Counted from the stretch's first letter, positions 43,146 to 54,998 are shown. The stretch is 64,000 nucleotides of DNA from Rutpela maculata (GCA_936432065.2 OW386285.2:368963249-369027248); one strand, 5' to 3'. Notes: a model not told the origin generated them from the sequence alone. Translations and numbers: made by a program.

Positions 43146-43485
43146 TGTTTTATATGAAGAATTTATTTATTTGCATATACAATGTGCCCACGGCAAAGCG
43201 GTATTATAGGTGTAAATGACAATTTTTTTTGGATTACAAACCCAATTTTTTGTATTCTGCTCTTGCTTCACCCAAAAACTATCTTTAGAATCTTGGATTT
43301 TAAAAAATTTATAGAGGGTGCTGGTAACAGCTTAAAAATAAAAATCTTTTCTGTGCGAAATATTGAAAAATTTTATTAGAAAAACTAGCTCAGAATTAAA
43401 AAATACGTACAGTTCCTCATGAAACAGTAATAGACAGTTAAATGATCAAGTTTGCCCATATTTTGTATCTCCTGGACCACTGTGC
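43146..43485. other. Intergenic, nothing recognised
   Basis: AT-rich; a 65-codon frame (43182-43379) has no similarity I recognise. Confidence 0.35.
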
Positions 43486-43638
43486 ATCCTAGCAACACCA
43501 CCTAGACATTAAAGCCAGACAACCAGCTGGTGACGACACTGAAGGAATGCCCAGCATATACGGAGCAATGCTATTATACTACATGTGACTAGTCCCAAAT
43601 AAGAAATATTTATTACCTGCGGTAATGTTTGCTGTCTT

Positions 43639-44369
43639 ACTTCCACATCCAGTTGAAGTATAGTAACGACAAAAAAATTTTTAAAAATTTTTATTGTTCA
43701 AATAGGCTTAGAATGTCACGACACGTCAAGATTTTAAGTTTGAACGAAAAAAAAATTTCTGTCTGTCGGTCTGTCTGTCTGCCTGTCTGTCGTCTGTCGG
43801 TCTGTCTGTAACTTTTTTTGTGCGCACGTTTACTCTGGAACCGTTTGAGATTATTGACTTGAAATTTGGTACACATATGTACTTTAACGAGATCTAGAAC
43901 TAGATTATATTTTCATCTTGTTCCGTCGAAGGGTTGGGGGGTAAATTGGGGTAAATTTGGGGAAAATAGATAAATCAAGCAGGTAAGAGTCCATAAAATT
44001 GGTATTTAGTATATACAAGAGAAGCTAAGGTCCCAAAAAAAGTTTTGGCATTAGCCACCCCCATTACCACCCCCACCCCATTATTAAAGGGGATGAAAAA
44101 AAATTGTGATTTAGTGTGTATACAAGAACCAGAAACCTCAAAATATTTTTTTACTTCATCCACCCCTACTACCACCCCCCATCACCACCCCCACCCCGCT
44201 ACCGATGTGGGGTATCGTTTTATGGGTTTTTGGGGTAGAGGATTTCAAATATTATATTATTAAAGTTCCATAAACAATTATTTCCACATACAAATTTTTT
44301 TCGTTGTGAGTGACTTGGATAAAAAATTTGGATGTGGAAGTAGTGATTCCTTGGGCAGCGGTTTTTAAG
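43639..44369 (+). repeat. Dispersed repeat, copy F
   Basis: Full-length ACTTCCACATCC-family copy. The CTGTCGGTCTGTCTGT tract is expanded to about 60 bases (43757-43810), which makes a variable microsatellite. It ends TTGGGCAGCGGTTTTTAAG. Confidence 0.78.
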
Positions 44370-44986
44370 CTTAGAGTGATGTTTTACTTATACATAATAA
44401 AAAAGAGTCTTAAAAACTACATTACGGCAGTAAAAACTACAATAAATACCTATTAGGGAATAAAAGAAAAGTGGCCGTTTCGGTCGCTCTCCCTACGAGC
44501 CTCTCTCTTAAAAATACTGACTAATTTATATGTATCTTATTTATATGTATGGCAATTAGAAAAAACAAAATATAGAACCAAAATATAAATTGACGGTAAA
44601 GAAATTTCAATTACAAAATTTAAATTTGTGTACCCTGTCAATAATATGTTCTTGATAACGCCTAGTTAAGAAATTATTGGAAATATTCTCAAAGACAAAT
44701 AAAACAATTATAAATAAAATATATGCATATATTGGTTTTAGATATTGAGATACATAATATATTTGGACGTAATTAGAACAACAAAAATCACTTCTAATTT
44801 GCTTCTACTAATTCTTATAAAGTAAAATGTTTTTTTCTTTAATAAAAGAGGTACCTAATTAAATTCTGAGGCAAAACTAACTAACGAAAAGCGTATTTGG
44901 TCACTCATATAAGATAAGTGAAAACCGAGCCTCAATTTTAGTTTCGTTCGATTTAGATTACGAGAGACTTAAAAATAATAACTCAC

Positions 44987-45138
44987 CACAGAGTGCATAG
45001 AAATTTTAAAGTTTTCTCGATGAATAGCTTTAATCCATTGTTTCTCAGTTTCTCATCTTTGGGAAATTTAAAAACGTGTACCTTTTCCCCGGTGGCATAA
45101 TTACCAGTACAGCGAGGAACGCAGCATTTGTTTACCAT
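44987..45138 (-). pseudogene. THAP-domain exon of a P-type transposase
   Basis: From an ATG at 45138 the minus strand reads MVNKCCVPRCTGNYATGEKV, then HVFKFPKDEKLRN, which is the start of a THAP zinc-binding domain (C..C spacing, FxFP). One extra base after RN breaks the frame; the neighbouring frame goes on WIKAIHRENFKISMHSV, giving the conserved Trp of THAP. The exon then meets GTGAGT (44981-44986), a consensus splice donor. P-type transposases use an N-terminal THAP domain to bind their ends. The remaining THAP residues (C..H and AVPTIF-type region) would be in a next exon that I do not find. A host THAP gene is unlikely, since the exon sits near the tip of a TIR element. Confidence 0.7.
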
Positions 45139-45395
45139 TTTACACGGCAATTAAGTATTTTATAACTATTACTGGAATGTATTATTTGTTGACTGTTTTA
45201 TTAAAGTGGGTTTTAGATTACATTTACACGTTTAAAACACAGAATAAACAATAAAACACAATACTACTAAAATGCAAATACAACAATAATTTGTTTTATT
45301 TGACACTGCACTTTACAGCACTAATCGGTCTTTGAAGCGTGACGTCATGTCAGCTGGTTGTCTGGCTTTTAATCTCTAGGTGGTGTTGATCCTAG

Positions 45396-46566
45396 CCCAA
45401 TGTTTTTGAACCCCTAAACATAGACGTTGGTACCTCATTGGTGACGTTCTCGTTTTTAACTAGAGAGAAATATTCAGTATGTGTCAGTTTTTGCTCTATT
45501 TTTATCGGTTTAGTTACATTTTTACTTGTTGAAAAGCATAATTCGGTAAACCTCACATCAACAGATTGTAATTGATAGTGGATATAAAGTACAAAATAAT
45601 TACTATAAAATTATTTTATAGTGGATTAAGTACCTTAATCCACAGTCTATTTACCTAAATCGAATGTGGATTAAGATAATTGATCTATTATAAAACTATT
45701 TTATAGCAATTACTTTGTACTTTAGATTAATTATGTTCATAATCTTTAAGTACTGCATTTCTGATGCACTTAAAGCCCTCGAGTGGTGGTGCTGTTCATC
45801 AAATATACGTGTCTGGTGTGCAAAATGTAGAAATATAGAAATGTATTGATAATATAAAAAATTACGCAAATTACGCCTTTCAACTGTCTAAATCCTTATT
45901 TGGAATCAATGCGCGTCGTGACGCGAGCGCTCGAAGTAAATGGGTGTAACGTTCTGATATCTAAACTACTAGTGATTATATCGTTTACGATAACGATTTT
46001 CACACAATATTTCTTTTTCTTTCAAAAATTTGATCGGAAAGACCAAGTATAAAATAATCTTAAATTTTTCAGTGCTTTTTATAATCATGTGAAGGGATCG
46101 TACTTGCAGCGCCACTTACAATGTCTTGGTTGATCGGTTTTCGAACTACCGGAACCAAGTTGAATGAAAAAAAGTCCTCACCCGGGGCGAGGCCGGGGTA
46201 GATCAGCTACGGTTTTAGAAATGTGCCAATCAAATACAATATACTTCGTTTTCGTATTTGCGAAAAGTGTAATAATAAGTAATCGAATATTTCGAATATA
46301 TCCGTCGTATAAAAACATACATATAAAAACGGAATTTTTTCAATTATGAAGTTATGAATCTGAGATCTCAGGTTTAAACGGTCCCTCATTTGAAGTTTAA
46401 CCTTACGGTGAGGTATTTAATCTCCAAACTGAAGATTACCGATATTATAAAACGGACTTTTTTCAAGGCCGTAGTTTAATCCGCACTCAGCGGTTTATCC
46501 GATATTATAATACTGGCCCTAAATGTAATTTTATTATTGCCGAAAACTGTTTTGAAATACCTCTTT
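45396..46566. other. Intergenic with hairpin and repeat scrap
   Basis: An imperfect 145-base palindrome at 45580-45725 (AAAGTACAAARTAATTRCTA with its complement, centre near 45650). A piece of the TACTCTTCGC-family right end (TTTAGAAATGTGCCAATCAA, ATACTTCGTTTTCGTATTTG) at 46205-46275. No gene. Confidence 0.5.
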
Positions 46567-46567
46567 T

Positions 46568-48487
46568 ACTTCCACATCCAACATTTTTAAAAATTTTTAT
46601 TGTTCAAATAGGCTTAGAATGTCACGAAACGTCGAGATTTTAAGTTTGAACGAAAAAAAATTCTGTCTGTCGGTCCCCAAGTAACACACATGGTACCAAA
46701 TCCTTTCAGTTTCGGTTTTGCTACGAAGCCTTAGTTCTTGGGGTACATCCTGGTACTAATATTGCTACTTTATTGGGTAAGGCTACTTTATATGGTTCTT
46801 TTAAAGTAACTGTTACCACACCGATACCATTTATTGGAACTGTAAACACCCGAAGTCAAAGTAACATTTGGGTAGTTACTGGAACTAGGCAGTATCATTT
46901 TATTGTTACTCTATAGTGGCAAAAACTATATAGTACCAGTGAATCAGTTACTGCCACCCACCGGTGCCACTAAGATGCCTAAATAAAGTAACTGGGTACA
47001 TAGAGAGGCAATCTAGGTTCCAGAATAGTTCCAGTGACCATCACTTGGAACTTTAAAGTATCGTGGCATTTTAGTGGCAACATGGGTAGCGATATAGTTC
47101 CTGTTGGTACTTTGCAGTTCCAAAATAGAATCTGATACCATAGAGTCACATCAGGATAGTTGTTGTTGGGTCACCAAAGTCACAGATCTTTTAGAGTTAA
47201 AATGGTCTCCTATACTTTATGGTGGAGGGCCTAACTTTATAGTACCTTTGTTAAAATCGGCCATTGTTAGTTGTTAAAATTTTTAGAAAAAAAAAATGGT
47301 TTTAATCAAAAATAGACAATGGTTATGTTAATATATTATCATAAACTTTTACGAAAAATGATTTTGAAAGTATTCCAAATAAATATTTAAATTTTTTAAT
47401 CTTGCCTTTTTAAATTATTTTGTCAGAAAATTACAAAAAAAGGTTATTTTGAGGGCGCGTTGAAATTTTATCATTTAATATGTCAACTTATATCAAAAAA
47501 GTAGCTTGCGTTTGAAAAAATTGCTAAAGAAGTACTTTAAACACGCGTCTAAAGTACACATCTTTTTGGTATAATATTATTTCACTTCGCCATTATTATA
47601 AAAGAAACAAAGAGGTCGCTAAAAGATAAACACCATTTTAAAAAGTGATAGTGGCAGTTACTAGGCAGCCACGTAGCGGCTACTAGGCCGCCGAGTCGCG
47701 GAGTAGTACCCGCTACTACCCCGATCCTTTATAGTAACTAAACATAGTCACATCTACGGGACTACCCGAAACACTACCCGGCGACTAAAATTTTTTCCCC
47801 ATTTTAGTAGCGGCTACGTAGCTGCCACGTAGCAGGGACGTGGCAGCCTATGGTAACGGTCCACTTTATCGTGGCTTTTATAGTCGCCGATACGTTCCCG
47901 CGACTTTATGTGTTACTTGGGTCCTGTCTGTCTGTCGGTCTGTCTGTAACTTTTTTTGTGCGCACGTTTACTCTGGAACCGTTTGAGATATTGACTTGAA
48001 ATTTGGTACACATATGTACTTTAACGGGATCTAGCACTAGATTATATTTTCATCTTGTTCCGTCGAAGGGTTGGGTGGTAAATTGGGTAAATTTGGGGAA
48101 AATAGGTAAATCAAGCAAGTAAGAGTTCATTAAATTGGTATTTAGTATATACAAGAGAAGCTAAGGTCTCAAAAAAAAAATTGGCATTAGCTACCCCCAT
48201 TACTACCCCCACTCCATTATTAAAAGGGATGAAAAATTGTGATTTAGTGTGTGTAAAAGAACCAGAAACCTCAAAATGTTGTTTTACATCATCCCCTACC
48301 ACCACCTCCCATCCCGCTACCGATGTGGGGTATCATTTTATGGGTTTTTGGGGTAGAGGATTTCAAATATTATAGTATTAAAGTTCCATAAACAGTTATT
48401 TCCACATACAAAATTTTTTCGTTGTGAGTGACTTGGATAAAAAATCTGGATGTGGAAGTAGTGATTCCTTGGGCAGCGATTTTTTCA
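46568..48487 (+). repeat. Dispersed repeat, copy G, interrupted
   Basis: ACTTCCACATCC-family sequence at 46568-46676 resumes at 47921 within the CTGTCTGTCGGT tract and runs to TTGGGCAGCGATTTTTTC. The interruption is the element at 46677-47920. The second half of the terminal palindrome is missing. Confidence 0.75.
46677..47920. mobile_element. Novel-looking TIR element CCAAGTAACACA
   Basis: Perfect 12-bp inverted tips CCAAGTAACACA / TGTGTTACTTGG with the 4-bp direct repeat GTCC (46673-46676 and 47921-47924), verified by comparison with uninterrupted copies D and F of the host repeat. The two subterminal regions are packed with degenerate motifs such as AGTAACT, TAGTGGC, GGTACC (left, 46690-47240) and GGCTACTA, GCTACGTAGC, ACTACCCG (right, 47645-47910, distinctly GC-rich). 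The central 400 bases are AT-rich. No protein is readable and I cannot name the superfamily. Confidence 0.75.
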
Positions 48488-50117
48488 AGCTAAAAGCGCA
48501 ATTTTCATGTCGTTATAACTTAAACTATTAATTTATGTGAAATTCAAAATTCGATTTTTCTTCAGCTACAATGTTTTTTTTTAAAGTACACTCCCTGAAA
48601 ATAGGTAGAATCCATATACAGACATTATTCCGAAGTTTAAACCTCTAGTTACTACTATAAGTTTTTTTCCTCAATATCTAATATTACAATACTTATAGCA
48701 CAACGAACGTGATTTAATCCATTTTTTATTAATAATTAAATGTCCTTTTTTCTGTTCTGATTTAATTACATTGTATTATAACTATGATCATTAGGGCACG
48801 TAACGAGCAAAAAAATCAAAATTAATATGCAAACTAAAAGATATGCAAGTATAATAATCTTGTTATAAGTACACTAAACGATTCTTGGCCCCATAAAGAT
48901 TGTAAAAAAATATATAATGCATGTGTGCCGTTAAAATTACTGATAAGGTTTTAATATGTAGAGCAGGGATGTATCGTAACTTTCGCAAATTTTGAATTTT
49001 TAACCGTCTTCACAAAATTTTAAGTCTGAATTCGATCCGTATGTATTTTTTTATATTTGATCAATCATTACTCTGAATTGGCTTAAGCAATATATGAAAT
49101 CTTTCTCCAACTACAAGGTATGGCTCGACGGTAGTCCCATAATAATTTCGTCAAGCTACGTTTAGTGTAAGGTGAGCAAATACTTTTTCAATATTCGCCG
49201 GTGAGTATGTTATAGAACCTCCCAGAATCGACCTAAGTCGAAGACAAAATGAAATTTCGACTTTGGTAAAAAATTCATTTAAGGACATTTTTGAGCATAA
49301 CATATAAGTTTGGAAGGCATCAGAGTCAAAAACTAGCACAAAAAGACTTATATACGTTCGATAAGACGTAAAGCACAACCAGGTCAAAATTCGAAGAAAC
49401 ACCGAATTTTCACTTAGGAAAATATGTTTTGGTGCAGGCCATGGGAGTGAAAGTATATTGTGGTCATGGAAAAAGAAACAACATACTTTTACGAAATACC
49501 TTGGAAATATTTATGAATGTTTTTTAACTTTTAATCTCTTCATAAAAAACCGTGAAAGCGAAGATACAGTCATTATGGGTATCATTCAAAAGAATGAATA
49601 TAAAGTTTTAACGATGCGACGTACTAACAAGGATGAAACCGACAAAAGCGACTTTGGACGAGTGTGTTGGACAATCAGTAGAAAGGGATAGTAGGAAAAC
49701 CAAATGCAGGTCTTTCCAAATGAAAAGTTATAGAGAAAACCGCCTCGTGCAAAAATACGACAAAAAACAATTTTGCCAAAAAGTCGCTCGAAAGCGAAGT
49801 CGTGTCAAATCCTCTATATTGAACCTGTATGGGGATCAGTACGTCGCGAGACTGACCGAAAGTTATCTTATGTATTAGTTGAATGCACTTTTGAACTCCG
49901 TTCTTGTGAATGATATAATCACAAACGAGAATCTTAAAGCTAATCACAAGCGAACCAAAATTTTTTTGAAGTAAAATATTTTTATATTATTTTCAGTCAG
50001 CTATAATAAAAACGTAAATGCTTGCATTAAATTCTGGGGAAGTTGCATGAATCTTTTCTACCAAATCGATTGTTAGCGCACGCTCTCATTTGTTTGGTAA
50101 AATTTACCTTGCCTTAA
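48488..50117. other. Intergenic with unassigned frames and a repeat scrap
   Basis: 49005-49095 (ACCGTCTTCACAAAATTTTA, AATTCGATCCGTATGT) recurs at 56553-56630, an old dispersed repeat. Overlapping plus frames at 49458-49878 give basic sequences such as KYDKKQFCQKVARKRSRVKS and LNLYGDQYVARLTESYLMY that look protein-like but match no family I recognise; they may be one frameshifted gene relic. Confidence 0.35.
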
Positions 50118-50897
50118 TAGACTAAGAGCTCGCGTGAAAAAACCGCATGATAAGATACCAAAGGTTTAACTCTAGAAATAAATAGTGTATAGTTCGTTAA
50201 ATGCGTAGCTGCTCGTCTGCCATTCGCAGTTGGTCACCCAAATTAGCAATAATGAAATTAATTTTGGAAAAAGTAGTATACAATCTCGTTATTTATACCA
50301 AACTAAATTCGTGATTAAAATGTGCGGAAATATCATGGTTCCAAGTAACCAACTAGGCAGACGGCCTAGATGGTAGCTCTTTTGAGGCAGACGCCATTGA
50401 AAATGCCGAAAAATCAGTCACAACCGCGTGATCGCATACCAGTATAAATTTTGGTTCAAAATGTAGATAAAATTATGCTCATTAAATATATGAAACGAAA
50501 ATTTGAGCAGACGGTCCCATTTCACCGGCAGACGCCGTCAAAGATTGTTTTTTCACCTTTCTTTTTTGCGCCTAAGCGACGCGACGTTGTGATAGGAAGT
50601 GATTGTTGTAAACAAATAGTAATAATAATATTTCTATCTAGAAAAATCGTACTTATATTGTTTCACTCAAAACTCAAATCATGATATTTTTTTAATAATA
50701 TATTAAATAAAAACGCTTATTTTTCAAAATAATAGATATAACAAACAATGTGCTAATGTAAATACATACAAACGAATATAGTAAAGTATAAATACTCAGA
50801 AGAAGACATTATTTTGATAGAAAAAACTAAATATTTATTTTTTTTTTTTAAACGTATAGAACCTGTAAATATAAAATAACATTATTACAAGTTATGC

Positions 50898-51893
50898 TTA
50901 CCAATCTAATATGTCTTCTTCATCACTTGAATTTTGATATATTGCTTCCTCGTCATCATTTGAGTTAGGTGAACTTGGCCGATCAACAACAATATCGTCC
51001 AATGTTGGAAGTATTTGAGGACCTTCGAACCACTGTAACTGTAATATGTTGTTGTTCAAACTCCAGCCATTATGTTCGGGTTTGTAAAATGATGGTTCAA
51101 ATTCTGTTGCATTTTTCCATATAGTGCATACTTGATTTACACCCTTAACTTTACAATAAAGTGAATCTTGACACGGTGGTAGTAAACTACCATCAACATT
51201 TTTTATTTTGTCCAAAGGATTCGATCTGTCAGTTTTTGGTTTAAAATTTTCTACAAAAATGTCGAATCGTGCTTCATTTATATTTGCAGCATTGGGTCTG
51301 CCATATATTTTGCAAACGAATTGTTCTACACATTTGTTTTGCTCTTCTGAAAGAATTTCTGTTGAGTCCGAAGTACTAAATATTTTCATTGTATGTACTC
51401 TTTTCCAACAATAAAAATAGTTTTATTTTTCTTTTTCTTGCAAATGCAGCAGTATAATCACTTCCGATTAGCGCGTGAAATGCTGGCAACGCATTTGCAA
51501 GGTCCTTTCCCAGATAACTGTACACCATATTTAAATGGACGTATCGAATAGTGTTTTTGGATGCCAATCCTAGATCAAACCATATTGAAAGCTTTTCTGA
51601 AAAATGATGCATATTACCCAATGGAATAATAAGAGAATATCTGTATCGCTAACTTTTTTTAGAACGTTGTAATTTTCAGGCAATTTATGGACATGAAAAA
51701 TTATCCTACTATCTGCTTCCTCATGTGTACAAAAAAGCGTTTCATCCACCTCCTTTACGACACGCCCATTTTCATTATTGAACTTATAACAGTTACAATT
51801 TATACGTATAATTTTGTTCCCGAAAATAGTAGATACACTGTCAGAAGTCCAATATTGAACAAAAAATTGTACTAATGCAGATTTAAAATTATC
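50898..51893 (-). pseudogene. FEN/XPG-like nuclease relic, left arm
   Basis: The better preserved catalytic part of the family. Minus strand order: NENGRVVKEVDETLFCTHEE leading to EEADSRIIFH (51760-51700), LKKVSDTDIL, after a shift LGNMHHFSEKLSIWFDLGLA, NALPAFHALIGSDYTAAF (about 51500-51440), then EQFVCKIYGRPN, LPPCQDSLYCKV, NGWSLNNNILQLQWFEGPQI and an acidic end to a stop at 50898. I infer a PIN-fold nuclease: E/D of EEAD, both D of DTD and D of GSD match in order and rough spacing (24 and 60 residues here; 19 and 52 in human FEN1) the residues E158/E160, D179/D181 and D233. At least two frameshifts make it non-functional. The N-terminus is absent in this arm. Other members of the family carry a C-terminal CXC region that is not seen here. 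Confidence 0.6.
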
Positions 51894-51939
51894 ATTATTA
51901 TTATCAAAACTTAAAAAAAAAATTGTAGACTGGTAGGTG

Positions 51940-53045
51940 ATCGAATTGATATTATTTTTGATAAAATCATTTCACCCTCGATTAAAGATAGTGAGAGAGA
52001 GAAAAGAGCTGCAGAAATAAATAGATCAAATGCATTTGTTATCACAGGGGGCGACCAAAGAAGACCGACTGATTTTATAAAGGCATTGAGGATAATTTTA
52101 AATCTGCATTAGTACAATTTTTTGTTCAATATTGGACTTCTGACAGTGTACTACCATTTTGGGGAACAAAATTATATGTACAAATTGTAACGACACTATA
52201 AGTTAAGTTATAAGTTCTTTAATGAAAATGGGCGTGTCATAAAGGAGGTGGATGAAACGCTTTTTTGTACACATGAGGAAGCAGATAGTTGGATAATTTT
52301 CAACTCCATAAATTGCCTGAAAGTTACAACGTTCTAAAAAAAGTGAGCGATACAGATATTCTTATTATTGCATTGGGTAATATGCATCATTTTTCAGAAA
52401 AGCTTTCAATATGGTTTGATCTGGGATTGGCATCTAAAAACACTATTCGATACGTCCATTTAAATATGGTGTACAGTTATCTGGAAAAGGACCTTGAAAA
52501 AAGAAAAGAAAAGAAAAATAAAACTATTTTCATTGTTGGAAAAGAGTACATATACAATGAAAATATTTAGTACTTTGGACTCAACAGAAATTCTTTCAGA
52601 AGAGCAAAACAAATGTGTAGAACAATTCGTTTGCAAAATATATGGCAGACCTAATGCTGCAAATATAAATGAAGCACGATTCGACATTTTTGTAGAAAAT
52701 TTTAAACCAAAAACTGACAGATCGAATCCTTTGGACAAAATAAAAAATATTGATGGTAGTTTACTACCACCGTGTCAAGATTCACTTTATTGTAATGTTA
52801 AGCGTGTAAATCAGGTATGGACTATATGGAAAAATGCAACAGAATTTGAACCATCATTTTACAAACCTGAACATAATGGCTGGAGTATGAACAACAACAT
52901 ATTACAGTTACAGTGGTTCGAAGGTCCTCAAATACTTCCAACATTGGACGATATTGTTGTTGATCGGCCAAGTTCACCTAACTCAGATGACGAAGAAGCA
53001 ATATATCAAAATTCAAGGGATGAAGAAGACATATTACATTGGTAA
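51940..53045 (+). pseudogene. FEN/XPG-like nuclease relic, right arm and loop
   Basis: Begins in the loop with RIDIIFDKIISPSIKDSERE and NRSNAFVITGGDQRRPTDF, a region upstream of the nuclease motifs; then with frameshifts FFVQYWTSDS, KEVDETLFCTHEEADSWIIF, LKKVSDTDILIIALGNMHHF and LSIWFDLGLASKNTIRYVHL. The segment NALPAFHALIGSDYTAAF present in the left arm is deleted here (frame reads LEKDLEKRKEKK), removing the last putative metal-binding Asp. The C-terminal half (52494-53045) is open for 183 codons and nearly identical to the left arm: EQFVCKIYGRPNAANINEAR, LPPCQDSLYCNV, WFEGPQILPTLDDIV and an acidic tail. Long openness after the deletion suggests the two arms were homogenised recently. Confidence 0.6.
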
Positions 53046-53815
53046 GCATAAGTTGTAATAATGTTATTTTATATTTACAGGTTCTTTACGGTTAAAAAAA
53101 AATTAAATATTTAGTTTTTTCTATCAAAATAATGTCTTCTTCTGAGTATTTATACTTTACTATATTCGTTTGTATGAATTTACATTAGCACATTGTTTGT
53201 TAGATCTATTATTTTGAAAAATAAGCGTTTTTATTTAAGTAATATATTATTAAAAAAATATCATGATTTGAGTTTTGAGTGAAACAATATAAGTACGATT
53301 TTTCTAGATAGAAATATTATTATTACTATTTGTTTACAACAATCACTTCCTATCACAACGTCGCGTCGCTTAGGCGCAAAAAAGAAATGTGAAAAGACAA
53401 TCTTGACGGCGTCTGCCGACGTCGTCTGCTCAAATTTTCGTTTCATATATTTAATGAGCATAATTTTATCTACATTTTGAACCAAAATTTATACTGGTAT
53501 GCGATCACGCGGTTGTGACTGATTTTTCGGCATTTTCAATGGCGTCTGCCTCAAAAGAGCATCTAGGGCGTCTGCCTAGTTGGTTACTTGGAACAATGAT
53601 ATTTCCGCACATTTTAATCACGAATTTAGTTTGGTATAAATAACGAGATTGTATACTACTTTTTCCAAAATTAATTTCATTATTGCTAATTTGGGTGACC
53701 AACTGCGAATGGCAGACGAGCGGCTACGCATTTAACGAACTATTCACTATTTATTTCTAGAGTTAAATCTTTGGTATCTTATCACGCGGTTTCTTTCACG
53801 AGAGCTCTTAATCTA

Positions 53816-54990
53816 TAATTGGGGAGGCGATTCATTTCAATTATATAATTTATTGGATAGAATATTGCACAATTTCATTGTACTTATTTTAAACCTAATA
53901 AACAAATGGTATTCTTTGAACTTTTTGCATTTTACTGATAATGTGACTTGTTAGTCGTAATCTCTTGAGGGTCTTCGGAAGACCGGAAATTGAGTTAATT
54001 GGACGTCTCATGACTCCACAAGTTTGATGCTCAATATCCTGGTTACCTTACGGTTGCTCGATAGGGATTTTTTTATGAAAACAGATCATAAATCTTTGGG
54101 CATAAAATCCATTATTATTGGGTAAATAAGTAAAATCCCGTCACAGAGAAAAATCAATTATTATTGAAAGAGAGAGCGTCGTTAATAATCTAAGGTAGTG
54201 CAGCCTTGGCCTATTACTTATTCTATCGAGTTGTATCTTATCTCGAACCCGTCTGGGAGTGGAAGAACAAAGGGAGAACGCGACTGGGGCCCTTGATAAA
54301 TAAATTGGTGCCGCGTCACTCAGACGCAGAATATTTTCCGTTTCAAAATTAACCACCACCAAAAATAACTTGTTTCTTTTTCCGGCGTGATCAGCTGTTT
54401 CAACCGGTGAGGCACCACATTCTCCGAGAAACTCAACCGAAGCGTTTCATAATTTTTGGTCACAGACAGCCTGGATATCTACCGGAAAAAAACGTCTTTC
54501 TAACTGGTTCGTTCTACCGGTGGATATAGCCGTGAATATTGAAATGTATCCAAGATTTTCGTAGTCCGGAAAGTCGAGTAAATCGAGAATATGCCGAATG
54601 CGCCAGTGATAAAAATATGTAATATTCCGATAAAAAATTGAAATTCCTTCAGAATTTCGTTAAAATTGGTAGTTTTATTAGAAGTAATTTTAGAAGTAGC
54701 TCATACCGAATCCGATGTCGAAAGTTAAAAATTCAAAGTTGATTTTCTGATAACGAGCTTGACGTTAAATTTTAAAAATTCAATACGACCAATTTTCTTT
54801 TGCTGTGTAGATGCTAAATAAAGGGGCCACTAAACGGGTGGAAAAAAGTTCCATTAACTGGGCGACGACGCGACACGACGGTTTAATTTTTTTTCAAAAT
54901 TTTTAAAGAAATATATAGATAAATAAATGCATTAATATTTTTTGCATTATTATCGTTAGTTATTCTTAGGACTGAAAATTGAAGAATTTC
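53816..54990. other. Intergenic with a diverged repeat
   Basis: 54650-54850 is an old relative of 22900-23110. The rest, including a short minus frame at 54141-54362, shows no family similarity or repeat structure. Confidence 0.4.
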
Positions 54991-54998
54991 TTCGTGAC

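Larger units (their letters stand above)
43493..45388 (-). mobile_element. P-type DNA element with THAP exon
   Basis: Tips CAACACCACCTAGA and complement extend about 45 bases (including AAGCCAGACAACCAGCTG). The 7-bp direct repeat ATCCTAG flanks the ends (43486-43492 and 45389-45395). CA-starting tips, a 7-8-bp duplication and a THAP-domain exon together fit the P-element superfamily. The rest of the transposase is absent, and a full ACTTCCACATCC-family copy (43639-44369) occupies much of the interior. Confidence 0.72.
50120..53813. mobile_element. 3.7-kb foldback with two inverted nuclease-family relics
   Basis: Arms 50120-51893 and 52094-53813 are close inverted copies for their whole length (tips GAYTAAGAGCTCNCGTGAAA, TTTAACTCTAGAAATAAATA, ACCAACTGCGAATGGCAGA near the ends). 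TA flanks both tips, though this is weak evidence alone. Each arm contains a copy of the same gene, transcribed outward from a ~200-base loop. The loop holds the more N-terminal coding part, which continues only into the right arm, so the right gene is the source and the left arm is an inverted duplicate of its 3' part, or the reverse after a deletion. Confidence 0.75.

Noticed and set aside
43757..43815. CTGTCTGTCGGT array considered as a CRISPR-like or regulatory repeat
   Set aside because: A simple microsatellite expansion inside the dispersed repeat, with no spacers.
27392..44263. Recurring 60-70-codon frames across the CCACCCC block of the dispersed repeat, on both strands
   Set aside because: They come from low-complexity C-rich sequence, shift frame between copies, and exist in both strands; no sign of a selected protein.
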